DNA from: Patescibacteria group bacterium
GTDB lineage: Bacteria; Patescibacteriota; Minisyncoccia; Phycocordibacterales; SBAW01
Direction: 5' to 3'
NCBI GenBank assembly: GCA_028864875.1
Contig: JAGWLV010000005.1
Coordinates: forward strand, 1 to 32,704
Length of the DNA: 32,704 nucleotides
The position numbers were made by a program, and so were the translations under genes. Of the stretch, positions 1 through 7,241 are shown piece after piece. The notes beneath the pieces are model-generated. The model was not told the DNA's origin. It was given only the letters and a program-made list of their open reading frames with translations, and searched no databases. Numbering within the stretch: position 1 is the stretch's first letter; each line of letters opens with the position of its first letter.

Positions 1-145
1 GAAGCGCGGCTTCTCCTCCAAGCGCAAATTCCTCCTCAACAACCTTGGAAAAGAATACTCCAACATTCTCAAGAATGTTGGAGTATCTGTACAAGCGCGG
101 GCGGAGGATGTGCCGCTTGAAGTGTGGCTCGAACTCAGCCGCTAG
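1..145 (+). CDS. rsmA: 16S rRNA dimethyladenosine transferase RsmA (KsgA), 3' end only
   Basis: The window opens inside this gene; the frame begins at base 2 and ends at a TAG at 143-145, giving 47 C-terminal residues. RsmA dimethylates two adjacent adenines near the 3' end of 16S rRNA. The visible piece has the family's C-terminal pattern: GFSSKRKFLLNNL (the usual F-x-x-(K/R)RK-x-L-x-NNL element that contacts rRNA) followed by a short helical tail with ARAEDVPLEVWLEL, a typical ending. The catalytic domain lies outside the window. Its stop codon interlocks with that of the convergent gene in a CTAG tetranucleotide. The coding sequence contains a perfect 15-bp inverted repeat (55-86), described separately. 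The identification is family-level recognition from a fragment. Confidence 0.82.
   Translation, partial: KRGFSSKRKFLLNNLGKEYSNILKNVGVSVQARAEDVPLEVWLELSR
55..86. repeat. Perfect 15-bp inverted repeat inside the rsmA coding sequence
   Basis: Bases 55-69 (ATACTCCAACATTCT) are exactly complementary to 72-86, separated only by CA. The repeat is in frame and encodes part of the RsmA tail (residues around YSNILKNVGVS). A perfect 30-base palindrome in a coding region is not expected by chance. It could form a strong mRNA hairpin, a cruciform, or be a remnant of a palindromic element inserted in frame. No T-tract follows, so a classical terminator is unlikely. Confidence 0.85.
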
Positions 146-528
146 ATCCCCAGACTACTGAGCCCCACATCAAGCGGCGAAGATGCGCCGCCATAGAGCA
201 CCTGGAAGCCCGCCCACACCGGCGGATGGAGTCCAAAACCTATACAGAGGATAGGTATGGGTGCCGCGAGGCCGAGCACTTGCTGACCCGGGTGGATGAG
301 CGGTGCCGGAGGGACAGAAACCGTTGTCGGACCCCATACGTAGGAGATAGGGAAAAACCCGGCGGGCTTGATGATGATGTTGATGGCTCCATGGATGCAA
401 AAATTCTCGGTAATCACCGTCCCGCCGAAAGAAAATATCGGCGAAACTTGCGCCGACGCGACCGCGGGCATCAAAAACCCCGCTACGCCAATCAAAAGTA
501 CGAGGGTGAGCCGAAAAGTGCGTTGCAT
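142..528 (-). CDS. Small secreted protein of unknown function, 128 aa
   Basis: Not recognised by name. The protein starts with a clear Sec signal peptide: MQRTFRLTLVLLIGVAGFLM followed by an AVASAQ cleavage region, so it is exported. The mature part is about 100 residues, hydrophobic, rich in Pro and Gly, with two cysteines (in ENFCIHGA and PILCIGFG) that could form a disulphide, and a WGPTTVSVPPAPLIHPGQQVLGL stretch. I recall similar small secreted proteins next to secretion genes in Parcubacteria, but cannot name a family. The start codon at 528 lies 6 nt from a TATACT -10 element, arguing for a leaderless mRNA. It is divergent from the secretion-cluster gene at 549 with only 20 bp between start codons, which suggests linked expression. 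Confidence 0.75.
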   Translation of the reverse strand: MQRTFRLTLVLLIGVAGFLMPAVASAQVSPIFSFGGTVITENFCIHGAINIIIKPAGFFPISYVWGPTTVSVPPAPLIHPGQQVLGLAAPIPILCIGFGLHPPVWAGFQVLYGGASSPLDVGLSSLGI

Positions 529-534
529 ATATAC

Positions 535-542
535 AGTATAAT
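535..542. promoter_or_regulatory. Overlapping divergent -10 elements
   Basis: TATAAT at 537-542 on the plus strand precedes the ATG at 549 by 6 nt. TATACT, read on the minus strand from 540 to 535, precedes the ATG at 528 by 6 nt. The two hexamers share the TATA at 537-540, so RNA polymerase could bind in only one direction at a time. No convincing -35 box is seen on either side. Both genes would be leaderless if transcription starts about 7 nt after the -10. Confidence 0.7.
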
Positions 543-548
543 TTACTT

Positions 549-1433
549 ATGAGCCTGCGCGCCTACTTGCCCTCCACGCAATTCGGCTCTATGGCGTTCT
601 CCGTGGTCGCAGCCGGAGGGCTCGTGCTCGGCGCCTGGGCGCTCACACGCCCTATTGTGCCGGGGAGCCTTGCATCGACCGATACCCCTGGTGCGGCCGC
701 AAGTAGCGACTGGCAAAATTCGCTAGAAGACGTGCAGGCCCAAGCGCCCAACTTGCCCCAAGCGCCCGACCAATCGACGACCGATGCACTGCTGACCGCC
801 GCACAGAGCCACAACCTGACCTCGAGCGTCTCGCGCAGTCTCCTTGTAAACCTCTCCGCGGCAAGTGCGCAAGGATTGGGGCAGGATTTGCCTACGCAAG
901 ACAAACTCATCAGCTCCGCGCTCTCCCAAATCGACTCAACCGCGCCCGCACCCCCCTACACGCAGGCGGACATAACGGCTGCGGCGGCCTCCAAAGACAC
1001 CATGCGCGCGTGGGGCAACGGTGTGATGCGCATCATCGCCGCCCACCCACAAGCGAGCGCGCAAGACACGTACCTGTCGGTCGGCTACGCGGTCGACTAC
1101 CAAGACACCGGTAAGCTCGACCCCCTGAAGCCTATGGCGGCGGCGTACAAAGACATCGCCGCGCAAGTTATAGCGCTCCCCGTGCCCACAACGCTCGCTC
1201 CGCTCGCACTCTCCATCGCCAACAACTTCGCCGCGATGAGTGCGACGTACGCGGACATGCTCGCGGTCACGAGCGACCCACTGCGCGGGCTCGCAGGGCT
1301 CCAGCACTACGAGCAGCTGCAAACCCAGACACAGAGCGAATTCACAACAGTGGCGCAGCAGTTTAATAAGGACGGTATACTTTTTAGCAAGGACGAGCCG
1401 GGTGCCTCGTGGGCTCTTTTCCTGTCGCAATGA
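549..1433 (+). CDS. Membrane-anchored secretion-cluster protein of unknown function, 294 aa
   Basis: First gene of the secretion-like cluster. An N-terminal hydrophobic segment (about residues 14-33, MAFSVVAAGGLVLGAWALTR) is probably an uncleaved anchor or signal; the rest is predicted extracytoplasmic and mostly helical, rich in Ala, Ser, Gln and Thr. Residues about 140-270 look like a regular helical bundle (MRIIAAHPQA, DYQDTGKLDPLKPMAAAYKDIAAQ, LALSIANNFAAMSATYADMLAVTSDP). No known domain is recognised. The start is set by TATAAT 6 nt upstream. Its TGA overlaps the ATG of the next gene (ATGA), so the two are translationally coupled. A structural role in the envelope apparatus is inferred only from position. 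Confidence 0.8.
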   Translation: MSLRAYLPSTQFGSMAFSVVAAGGLVLGAWALTRPIVPGSLASTDTPGAAASSDWQNSLEDVQAQAPNLPQAPDQSTTDALLTAAQSHNLTSSVSRSLLVNLSAASAQGLGQDLPTQDKLISSALSQIDSTAPAPPYTQADITAAAASKDTMRAWGNGVMRIIAAHPQASAQDTYLSVGYAVDYQDTGKLDPLKPMAAAYKDIAAQVIALPVPTTLAPLALSIANNFAAMSATYADMLAVTSDPLRGLAGLQHYEQLQTQTQSEFTTVAQQFNKDGILFSKDEPGASWALFLSQ

Positions 1434-3415
1434 CCAAACGAATACTCATCATAGTCCTCTCCGCGCTGGCGCTTGTGCTCCTCGTGGGGGTGTTGTGGTG
1501 GATGTTTTTCTCGGGCGCGGCGCCCTCGGCACAGCAAACCGGCACCTTCGGACAGGGCGCCAACCGCTCTATAAGTAGTGGCGGCGGGGGCACGACGGGG
1601 GGCAACATCCCTGCACCGGTCGGGCAAGAAACCGGCACCAATGGTTTGGGCACCGGAGGAAACGTAAGCCTCGGCGGCGGGAGCGTACCGCTCCCCACCA
1701 TCCAGGTTGCCTCGAGCACCGGCGCACAGTGGCTCGACACAACAACCGGCGGGGGCGCGGTCGGCGGAGGAGGGGCCTCCTTCAACCCCAAAGCCATCAA
1801 TCAACTCAACAACGGCTCGATAGGCGGCACGGTGTCGGTGCTCGGCAGCGGTGGGGGTGCCTCCGCGGGCAACTCAAACAGCGGTGCGGGGATAGGCGCG
1901 GCGCTCGGGGTCGTCGGCATCGGCACCGCGCTGTGCACCGCGGGGTTGCTCTCCAGCTCGCTCACGGGCGGAGCAACCGGCGGCATTCTCAGCAGCCTCC
2001 CCACCGCGATTGCCGCGGTGCAGGTCAACTCTGTGGCGGGCAACGCCATTGCGAGCGCACAACTCACCGACGAAGCGGTGCGCAATAACTTCCTCAACTG
2101 CATCGCACGCACCATTGCCAAGGCCGCGCTCCAGCAAATTACCGCAAGTGTGGTCAACTGGATTAACTCCGGCTTTAACGGGAGCCCCTCCTTCGTGCAA
2201 AATTTCAATAAGTTCTTTACGAACGTCGCCGACCAGGCGGCGGGCGAGTATATCCGCGGCTCGGCGCTCTCCTTCCTGTGCTCGCCGTTCCAAACGCAAA
2301 TACGCATCGCCATCGCACAAAGTTACGCGCGGCGCAACGCAATGACTTGCTCGCTCACCGGGGTCATTAAAAACGCGAACGCGTTTATCAACGGCAACTT
2401 TTCCGCCGGCGGCTGGGGCGGGCTTCTGCGCTTTACGACCGTGCCGACCAACAACCCCTACGGTGCCTTTGCATATGCGCAAGCGGGGCTCGTGTACGCG
2501 CAGCAACAAGCGGTCGGTCAAAAGCAGCAGGAGCTCAATTATGGCAAGGGCTTCCTCTCCTACACCCAAGACAGCAACTGCACCACCGAAAGCGCACCGC
2601 CCTCCAACACGCAGGGCAAGTCGGTTACGGCAGTGCCCGACAACTCCGGCACAGTGGGTACCGGACTCTTCCGGGTATGTGACAGCAAAATTGTGACCCC
2701 AGGCGCGACCATCCAGGACTCTATTTCAAATACACTCAAGGTTTCGCAAGACACGCTCTCCGCCGCGGGCGTGTCGGGGAGCTTCGATGCAATTATTTCG
2801 GCGCTCATCACTCAGCTCATGGTGCGCACGCTCTACGGCGGACTCTCCAACCTCTCGGGGCAGGGCGGGTATTCGGCCAACTTCCTCACCCCCGACCAAC
2901 AACAGGCGCAGTCTTCGGGTCAAGCACTGCTCACCGACATGCAGGGCAAAGGCCAGCTCGCACAGCAGTTCGGACAAATCGCGCAGGGGAGCATCCAAGA
3001 CATCGAGAGTATGCAGAGCCAACTGCAGAGCACGGCCAACTGCTGGAGCACGCTCGCGTCCTCGACCTCGAGCTCTCAAAAGCAGGGGGCAGCGCAGACA
3101 CAGGCGCAGCAAATGCTCCTCAATCTCCACTCCTTTGACGCGCAAATAGACACGCTCAACAACGACATCATGCGCGCCAACGCCTCTATCGCGCTGCTGG
3201 AAACTCTGCAAAACCGCGTGCTGAACATCTCTTCGACCGCCACCGTGCAAGCTGTGGCCGCAGACTACACGGCCGCGCAGAACTCGGGCAAGCTCATCCT
3301 CCAAATCGACGTGACGACCGAGCAGCAAAACCGCACGACGCTCCAAGCACAACTCAGTGGTCTCAACGCCTCTGCAACCGACAGTCTCAGCCAATGCTAC
3401 GCCACAACGCCATGA
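1430..3415 (+). CDS. Large membrane-anchored protein of the secretion-like cluster, 661 aa
   Basis: Function unknown. The start is the ATG at 1430 overlapping the previous TGA (ATGA); the upstream in-frame GTG at 1409 is less likely. Residues about 3-26 form a transmembrane anchor (ILIIVLSALALVLLVGVLWW), followed by a long Gly/Ser/Thr-rich linker and a second hydrophobic Gly/Ala-rich segment around 150-200. The central part (about 220-400) has INSGFNGSPSFVQNFNKFF and SFLCSPFQTQIRIAIA, a motif set I associate with large Parcubacterial proteins next to VirB6-like genes. The C-terminal third is Gln-rich and strongly helical, probably coiled coil (about 490-640). Several cysteines suggest an oxidising compartment. 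Its TGA overlaps the next ATG. It is likely an extracytoplasmic structural part of the apparatus; this is inference from topology and context. Confidence 0.82.
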   Translation: MTKRILIIVLSALALVLLVGVLWWMFFSGAAPSAQQTGTFGQGANRSISSGGGGTTGGNIPAPVGQETGTNGLGTGGNVSLGGGSVPLPTIQVASSTGAQWLDTTTGGGAVGGGGASFNPKAINQLNNGSIGGTVSVLGSGGGASAGNSNSGAGIGAALGVVGIGTALCTAGLLSSSLTGGATGGILSSLPTAIAAVQVNSVAGNAIASAQLTDEAVRNNFLNCIARTIAKAALQQITASVVNWINSGFNGSPSFVQNFNKFFTNVADQAAGEYIRGSALSFLCSPFQTQIRIAIAQSYARRNAMTCSLTGVIKNANAFINGNFSAGGWGGLLRFTTVPTNNPYGAFAYAQAGLVYAQQQAVGQKQQELNYGKGFLSYTQDSNCTTESAPPSNTQGKSVTAVPDNSGTVGTGLFRVCDSKIVTPGATIQDSISNTLKVSQDTLSAAGVSGSFDAIISALITQLMVRTLYGGLSNLSGQGGYSANFLTPDQQQAQSSGQALLTDMQGKGQLAQQFGQIAQGSIQDIESMQSQLQSTANCWSTLASSTSSSQKQGAAQTQAQQMLLNLHSFDAQIDTLNNDIMRANASIALLETLQNRVLNISSTATVQAVAADYTAAQNSGKLILQIDVTTEQQNRTTLQAQLSGLNASATDSLSQCYATTP

Positions 3416-5460
3416 AGAAAATCCTGACAATCATAACACTTTTCCTTTTGCTCTCGCCGCTCGTGGCGTACGCAGCAGATGTGCCTGTGTTTGCAGAGCC
3501 TTCAGGCAGCTTTACCGTGGGCTCTGGTATAAACGCTGGTACACCAAACAACACTCCAGTTACAACAGTCAGCACACCTGATTTCTGCAGCAACATCAGT
3601 AGCTGCATCACCGGGGTTGTATACCTCGTCATGGTCGGCATCTTTGGCTCTATCGCGTATGTGTGTGCACTCTTCTTTGACGTTGCGGTGCAAGTGGCGC
3701 TGAATACCGCCGCGTACGCGCAGAGCTTTTTATCCCTCGGGTGGACGCAGGTGCGCGACATCGCCAACATGCTCTTTGTCTTTATTCTGCTCTACTTGGG
3801 GTGGACGGTGATGCTCAAAGCCGAGACGGTCAACACGACCCGCATGCTCGCGATGGTCATCGTGATGGCGCTTTTGGTGAACTTCAGCTTCTTTGCAACA
3901 CGCATTGTGATAGACGCGGGGAATATTATGGCGGTGCAATTTTATAACGCCATCCCTTCGACGGGATCTGCGGGAGCGATTACTTCTGGTGCAGGATTCG
4001 TCAACAATCAACTTGGCAATGCGCTTGCAAACGCGCAGGCTAAAGACCTCACCGGCGCCATCATGCAAAGTTTGGGCATCCAAACGCTCTTTAGCACGGG
4101 TGGTTTCCAGCAGTTTGCTCAGACAAATGCCGCACTCGCAGGACAAAGTGTTATCGCGACGTCGTTCCTCTATATTATGGCGGGCATCATGTTTGCACTC
4201 CTTGCGGCATCGTTCCTCTTTGCGGGGGCGAAGTTCATCATGCGGGTTGCGGGGCTGTGGTTCCTGCTTGTGGCTTCGCCCTTGGCGTTTGTGGCCAAGG
4301 CGACACCGCACTTCGAAGAATATTTTGACCGCTGGCTGCAGTTGTTGGTGCGCTACTCGGCGTACCCGGCAGTGTTTCTCTTCTGCTTCTGGCTCCAGAC
4401 GATATTCCTCACCAAACTCAACGCTTCTAACCCTTTTAGTGTCGGCTCTTCGGCAGATTTCGTCGTTACTCTCGGCGCAAATGTCGCCAACATGGGTATT
4501 CGCATGGGTTTTATACTCGCGACGACATACATCGCGCTCTCGGCCGCCGACCACGTGGTCAAACAGGGCGCCACGGCGGCGAGCGCCTTCCAGAAGTGGG
4601 GTCTCGGCGCCATCACCGGCGGGGTGGCCGGCTTGGCGGGGCGTTTGACTCTGGGACTCGGCGGCAATATCACTAACCGCTTTACGGGCGGTCCGCGCTC
4701 CGAATATCTGGCCAACCGCACGTACGATCCGCGCAATATTCCGGTATTGAGTACGCTCTGGAGAGGCACCGCCAAGGAACTTAAGCGCGGCGGGGAAGCC
4801 GCGCGCGCTGTGCTCCCGCAAGGAGTTCCACTCGACTACACCCGCCGGCCTATGAAAGAGAGCCGCTTTGCGGTGCAAACCAGACAACAACCGCAAGCCG
4901 CAACAGTAGGCGCGGCACAAAACGCGGGCCAACAAGGTCAGCAGGGTTCCGCGGGCGCGCAAGCTCAAGGGCAACAGCAAGGTCAGCAAGCGCGGCCGGT
5001 AGTGGTGCAACAGTCGGTGCGCCTCCCGCAGCGCCCGCCGCAACCGGTAGCGCCTCCCGCTACGGCGCCGGCGCCGATGGCTCCGCGCGCGACCGGTATC
5101 GACACCTCGGCGACCGACCGCATACTCAAGTACCTCAAGGAGCAGAAGAAAAATGTAAAGCAGATGGCGCGAGACACGAGCGCAGAATTTTCGGCACTCC
5201 GCAAACAAAACGGGAACGGGCCGATAAAAGACGCCGTGCTTAAAGCGGCCGAGCAAATCCGCGCCGGCGCGGTCGCGACCAAACTCGCTACGACCGAGCC
5301 CTCATTGCCCGCTGACCGCGCGGCGCGCTTTGAGGACCGCAGCAAGATGGTCACCCCGAACAACGACAACACCACTCCGCCGCCGCCCGCCGCACCCGCA
5401 GCCGCAAAACCCGCGCCGCCGAAAGAAGAGGACTACCCGTACCGCGAAGCGGCGGAGTAA
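3412..5460 (+). CDS. VirB6/TrbL-like polytopic membrane protein of a type IV secretion-like system, 682 aa
   Basis: The start at 3412 overlaps the upstream stop (ATGA) and gives a signal peptide (MKKILTIITLFLLLSPLVAYAA). A hydrophobic core of about six transmembrane segments follows, roughly residues 60-400: VVYLVMVGIFGSIAYVCALFF, MLFVFILLYLGWTVMLKAE, MLAMVIVMALLVNFSFFATR, SFLYIMAGIMFALLAASFLF, FIMRVAGLWFLLVASPLAF and a pair near 330-390. This is the usual layout of VirB6/TrbL channel proteins. The last 250 residues are soluble, with a Gln/Ala-rich region and Pro-rich stretches (PQRPPQPVAPPATAPAPM, later TTPPPPAAPAAAKPAPP), probably cytoplasmic and disordered. In known systems VirB6 forms part of the inner-membrane translocation channel with VirB4 nearby. 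Assignment by topology and context; sequence motifs in this family are weak. Confidence 0.82.
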   Translation: MKKILTIITLFLLLSPLVAYAADVPVFAEPSGSFTVGSGINAGTPNNTPVTTVSTPDFCSNISSCITGVVYLVMVGIFGSIAYVCALFFDVAVQVALNTAAYAQSFLSLGWTQVRDIANMLFVFILLYLGWTVMLKAETVNTTRMLAMVIVMALLVNFSFFATRIVIDAGNIMAVQFYNAIPSTGSAGAITSGAGFVNNQLGNALANAQAKDLTGAIMQSLGIQTLFSTGGFQQFAQTNAALAGQSVIATSFLYIMAGIMFALLAASFLFAGAKFIMRVAGLWFLLVASPLAFVAKATPHFEEYFDRWLQLLVRYSAYPAVFLFCFWLQTIFLTKLNASNPFSVGSSADFVVTLGANVANMGIRMGFILATTYIALSAADHVVKQGATAASAFQKWGLGAITGGVAGLAGRLTLGLGGNITNRFTGGPRSEYLANRTYDPRNIPVLSTLWRGTAKELKRGGEAARAVLPQGVPLDYTRRPMKESRFAVQTRQQPQAATVGAAQNAGQQGQQGSAGAQAQGQQQGQQARPVVVQQSVRLPQRPPQPVAPPATAPAPMAPRATGIDTSATDRILKYLKEQKKNVKQMARDTSAEFSALRKQNGNGPIKDAVLKAAEQIRAGAVATKLATTEPSLPADRAARFEDRSKMVTPNNDNTTPPPPAAPAAAKPAPPKEEDYPYREAAE

Positions 5461-5537
5461 GAGCAGCCTTCGGCTCTCATATCACCGTCGCTCGCTCGGA
5501 AAAGAAAGTTTTCTTTTCGCTCGCTTCGCTAGGTGAT
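5461..5537 (+). repeat. Intergenic hairpins after the VirB6-like gene
   Basis: Two possible stems lie between the genes. A short one (5461-5478) pairs AGCC with GGCT around TTC. A second has a perfect 9-bp A/T-rich stem, GAAAAGAAA (5499-5507) with TTTCTTTTC (5510-5518), inside an outer 6-bp pair ATCACC (5481-5486) with GGTGAT (5532-5537). The outer right arm touches the -10 box of the next gene. No T-tract follows, so it is not a textbook terminator. It may mark the end of the first transcription unit or act as an operator. Confidence 0.55.
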
Positions 5538-5542
5538 AGCAT
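5537..5542 (+). promoter_or_regulatory. -10 element for the gene at 5549
   Basis: TAGCAT preceded by TGA (extended -10, TG-A-TAGCAT) ends 6 nt before the ATG at 5549. This predicts a leaderless transcript. Confidence 0.55.
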
Positions 5543-5548
5543 ACAAGT

Positions 5549-6082
5549 ATGGAGCAAGATATCGAACAAAAAATAATGACCCGGATGGCACAGCTTCCGC
5601 AAAACGTGCGCGACGCTATCGCCTCGGCCGACATGAGCACAAAAATCCGGGAGATAGGTACACGCAACCGCCTCCACATCGACCAAATAGGGGAGCTGGA
5701 GGATGAAGTGCTCATGGTCATGCTCGGCTTCACGCCGCTAGACACCTTCCCCGCGCACTTGAGCGAGAAGCTCAACACCCCCAAAGAGATGAGCGAAACG
5801 CTCGCCAAAGAACTCAACGACACCGTCTTCCTGCCCATCCGGGAAAATATGAAGAAGCCGGCAGAAGGCGCTGCACCCACGGAGCCCCTCAACGCGACTC
5901 CGCAGGAGGCAGTGAGGAGCGGAGTGGGTGCAGCGCCCGTAGCCCCCACGCCCAAAGTGGCCATTGTGGGGCCCACAACCGCACTCCCCAAAGCACCCGC
6001 CTCGCCGCTCGCACAAGAAATGCTTACGCAGAAGACTGCCACATACGCGACTGACCCGTATCGCGAGCCCGTCGAGCCGTAG
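5549..6082 (+). CDS. Conserved cytoplasmic protein of the secretion-like cluster, 177 aa
   Basis: Unrecognised. No signal peptide or membrane segment. Residues 1-110 are charged and helical (MEQDIEQKIMTRMAQLPQNV, GTRNRLHIDQIGELEDEVLM, LSEKLNTPKEMSETLAKELN), looking like a compact helical domain that may bind a partner. Residues 110-177 are Ala/Pro-rich and probably disordered. It lies between the VirB6-like and PrgI-like genes with its own -10 box, so it may be regulated apart from its neighbours. An adaptor or assembly role is speculation. I recall similar short proteins in this position in Parcubacteria, but have no family name. Confidence 0.78.
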   Translation: MEQDIEQKIMTRMAQLPQNVRDAIASADMSTKIREIGTRNRLHIDQIGELEDEVLMVMLGFTPLDTFPAHLSEKLNTPKEMSETLAKELNDTVFLPIRENMKKPAEGAAPTEPLNATPQEAVRSGVGAAPVAPTPKVAIVGPTTALPKAPASPLAQEMLTQKTATYATDPYREPVEP

Positions 6083-6100
6083 CATCGACTTTCACACTTT

Positions 6101-6133
6101 GTTTCCGCCTACGGCGGAAACGCCCTGTATAAT
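6101..6133 (+). promoter_or_regulatory. Hairpin followed by consensus -10 for the PrgI-VirB4 operon
   Basis: A 9-bp perfect stem, GTTTCCGCC (6101-6109) with GGCGGAAAC (6113-6121), loop TAC, precedes TATAAT at 6128-6133. The hairpin fills the place where a -35 box would be, so it may be an operator or the end of the previous transcript. The -10 lies 5 nt before GTG 6139 and 8 nt before ATG 6142, so the mRNA would have almost no leader. Confidence 0.6.
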
Positions 6134-6141
6134 TTAGGGTG

Positions 6142-6564
6142 ATGCAGTACCAAGTCCCTCAATTTATAGAAGTAGAGGACAAGATCTTCGGACCGCTCAC
6201 GCTCAAGCAGTTTATCTATCTCGCGGGCGGGGGAGGGTTGCTGCTGCTGTTTTTTACCCTCCTGCCATTCTATCTGACGGTTATTTTGGGGATACCGGTC
6301 ATAGCGTTTGCGCTCGCGCTCGCCTTCTACCAGGTCAACGGCCGCCCGTTTATTGTGGCGCTCGAGCACGCTATCTCCTACACGCTCGGCAACAAGCTCT
6401 ACCTCTGGAAGCAGCGCGAGCAGAAGGCCACACAAGCGGCTCAGGCGCCCGCCCCGCTCACCCAGCTTGTGCCGCGGCTCTCGCAGAGCAAGCTGCGCGA
6501 CCTTTCATGGTCGCTCAATATCAAAGACCAAGAAAACCGGTCACGCGGCGGGCTCGCTATTTGA
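6142..6564 (+). CDS. PrgI-family inner-membrane protein of a type IV secretion-like system
   Basis: 140 residues from ATG 6142; a GTG at 6139 would add one residue and sits at leaderless distance from TATAAT, so either may be used. The N-terminus MQYQVPQFIEVEDKIFGPLT and the following FKQ/LKQ-type entry into two close transmembrane segments (about residues 24-62) match the PrgI family, which accompanies VirB4/TraC ATPases in Gram-positive and Patescibacterial type IV systems and resembles VirB3 in topology. A basic C-terminal tail (KLYLWKQREQ, then Ala/Gln-rich) should be cytoplasmic. VirB3-like proteins help dock VirB4 at the membrane; here the two VirB4-related genes follow directly, fitting that role. 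Confidence 0.85.
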   Translation: MQYQVPQFIEVEDKIFGPLTLKQFIYLAGGGGLLLLFFTLLPFYLTVILGIPVIAFALALAFYQVNGRPFIVALEHAISYTLGNKLYLWKQREQKATQAAQAPAPLTQLVPRLSQSKLRDLSWSLNIKDQENRSRGGLAI

Positions 6565-6579
6565 TGTACGGAAAATTGT

Positions 6580-7239
6580 ATGGCTGATCAAGCACCAAAA
6601 TCAAAAGGCACGCAGGACTTCGTCCCTATCAAAGAGGTGCGCGACGGCATCATCATCCTCAAGGACGGCTCGCTGCGCGCGCTCCTCATGGCCTCGTCCA
6701 TCAACCTCGCACTCAAAAGCGTCGACGAGCAGGCCGCGATAATTGCGCAGTTTCAAAACTTCCTCAACTCGCTTGAGTTTGCGGTGCAATTTTTTATCCA
6801 GAGCCGCGAGCTCGACATCCGCCCCTACATCGCGCTCTTGGAAGGCCGGCTCGCCGCAGAGCTCGACGACCTGATGAAGATCCAGATACGCGAGTACATC
6901 GCGTTCATTAAAGATTTTACGCAGCGCGCGGATATTATGGCCAAAAACTTCTTCATCGTCGTGCCCTACGACCCGGCGCCCATTGCGCGCGGCGCGCTAT
7001 CCTCCCTCATCCCCGGCAACGAGTCCTCGCAAAAGCCGGTGACTGACGAGCTCTTCGAGCAGTACCGCACACAACTCGAGCAGCGCATCAGTGTCATCGA
7101 ACAGGGTTTGGTGCGCACCGGCGTGCGCGTCGTCAACTTGGGCACCGAGGAGGTCATTGAACTCTTCTACAAACTCTTCAATCCCGGCGAGCTCGAAAAG
7201 CCCCTACAGGTCCAACAGGCCGCCGCAGCTGCACACTAG
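6580..7239 (+). CDS. VirB4/TraC N-terminal-domain protein, 219 aa
   Basis: A soluble protein resembling the N-terminal domain of VirB4/TraC ATPases, encoded separately. FVPIKEVRDGIIILKDGSLR and the ALLMASSINLALKSVDEQAAI stretch correspond to the conserved region where VirB4-type proteins contact their membrane partner. The helical part that follows (about 75-150, with QSRELDIRPYIALLEGRL and IREYIAFIKDFTQRADI) is also typical. There is no Walker A motif, so it is not an ATPase itself. Spacing is 15 nt from the previous stop and 2 nt to the VirB4 gene. It probably acts with the VirB4 ATPase encoded next. Confidence is good on family, lower on exact role. Confidence 0.84.
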   Translation: MADQAPKSKGTQDFVPIKEVRDGIIILKDGSLRALLMASSINLALKSVDEQAAIIAQFQNFLNSLEFAVQFFIQSRELDIRPYIALLEGRLAAELDDLMKIQIREYIAFIKDFTQRADIMAKNFFIVVPYDPAPIARGALSSLIPGNESSQKPVTDELFEQYRTQLEQRISVIEQGLVRTGVRVVNLGTEEVIELFYKLFNPGELEKPLQVQQAAAAAH

Positions 7240-7241
7240 CC

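Noticed and set aside
124-552. Plus-strand frame of 142 codons overlapping the secreted protein
   Set aside because: Arg-rich, lies antisense to a protein with a good signal peptide, and its GTG start is inside the rsmA end.
3730-5256. Long minus-strand open frame (508 codons) opposite the VirB6-like gene
   Set aside because: It is Arg/His-rich with no domain, no plausible start signals, and lies antisense to a clear membrane protein; it is a by-product of GC-rich codon use.
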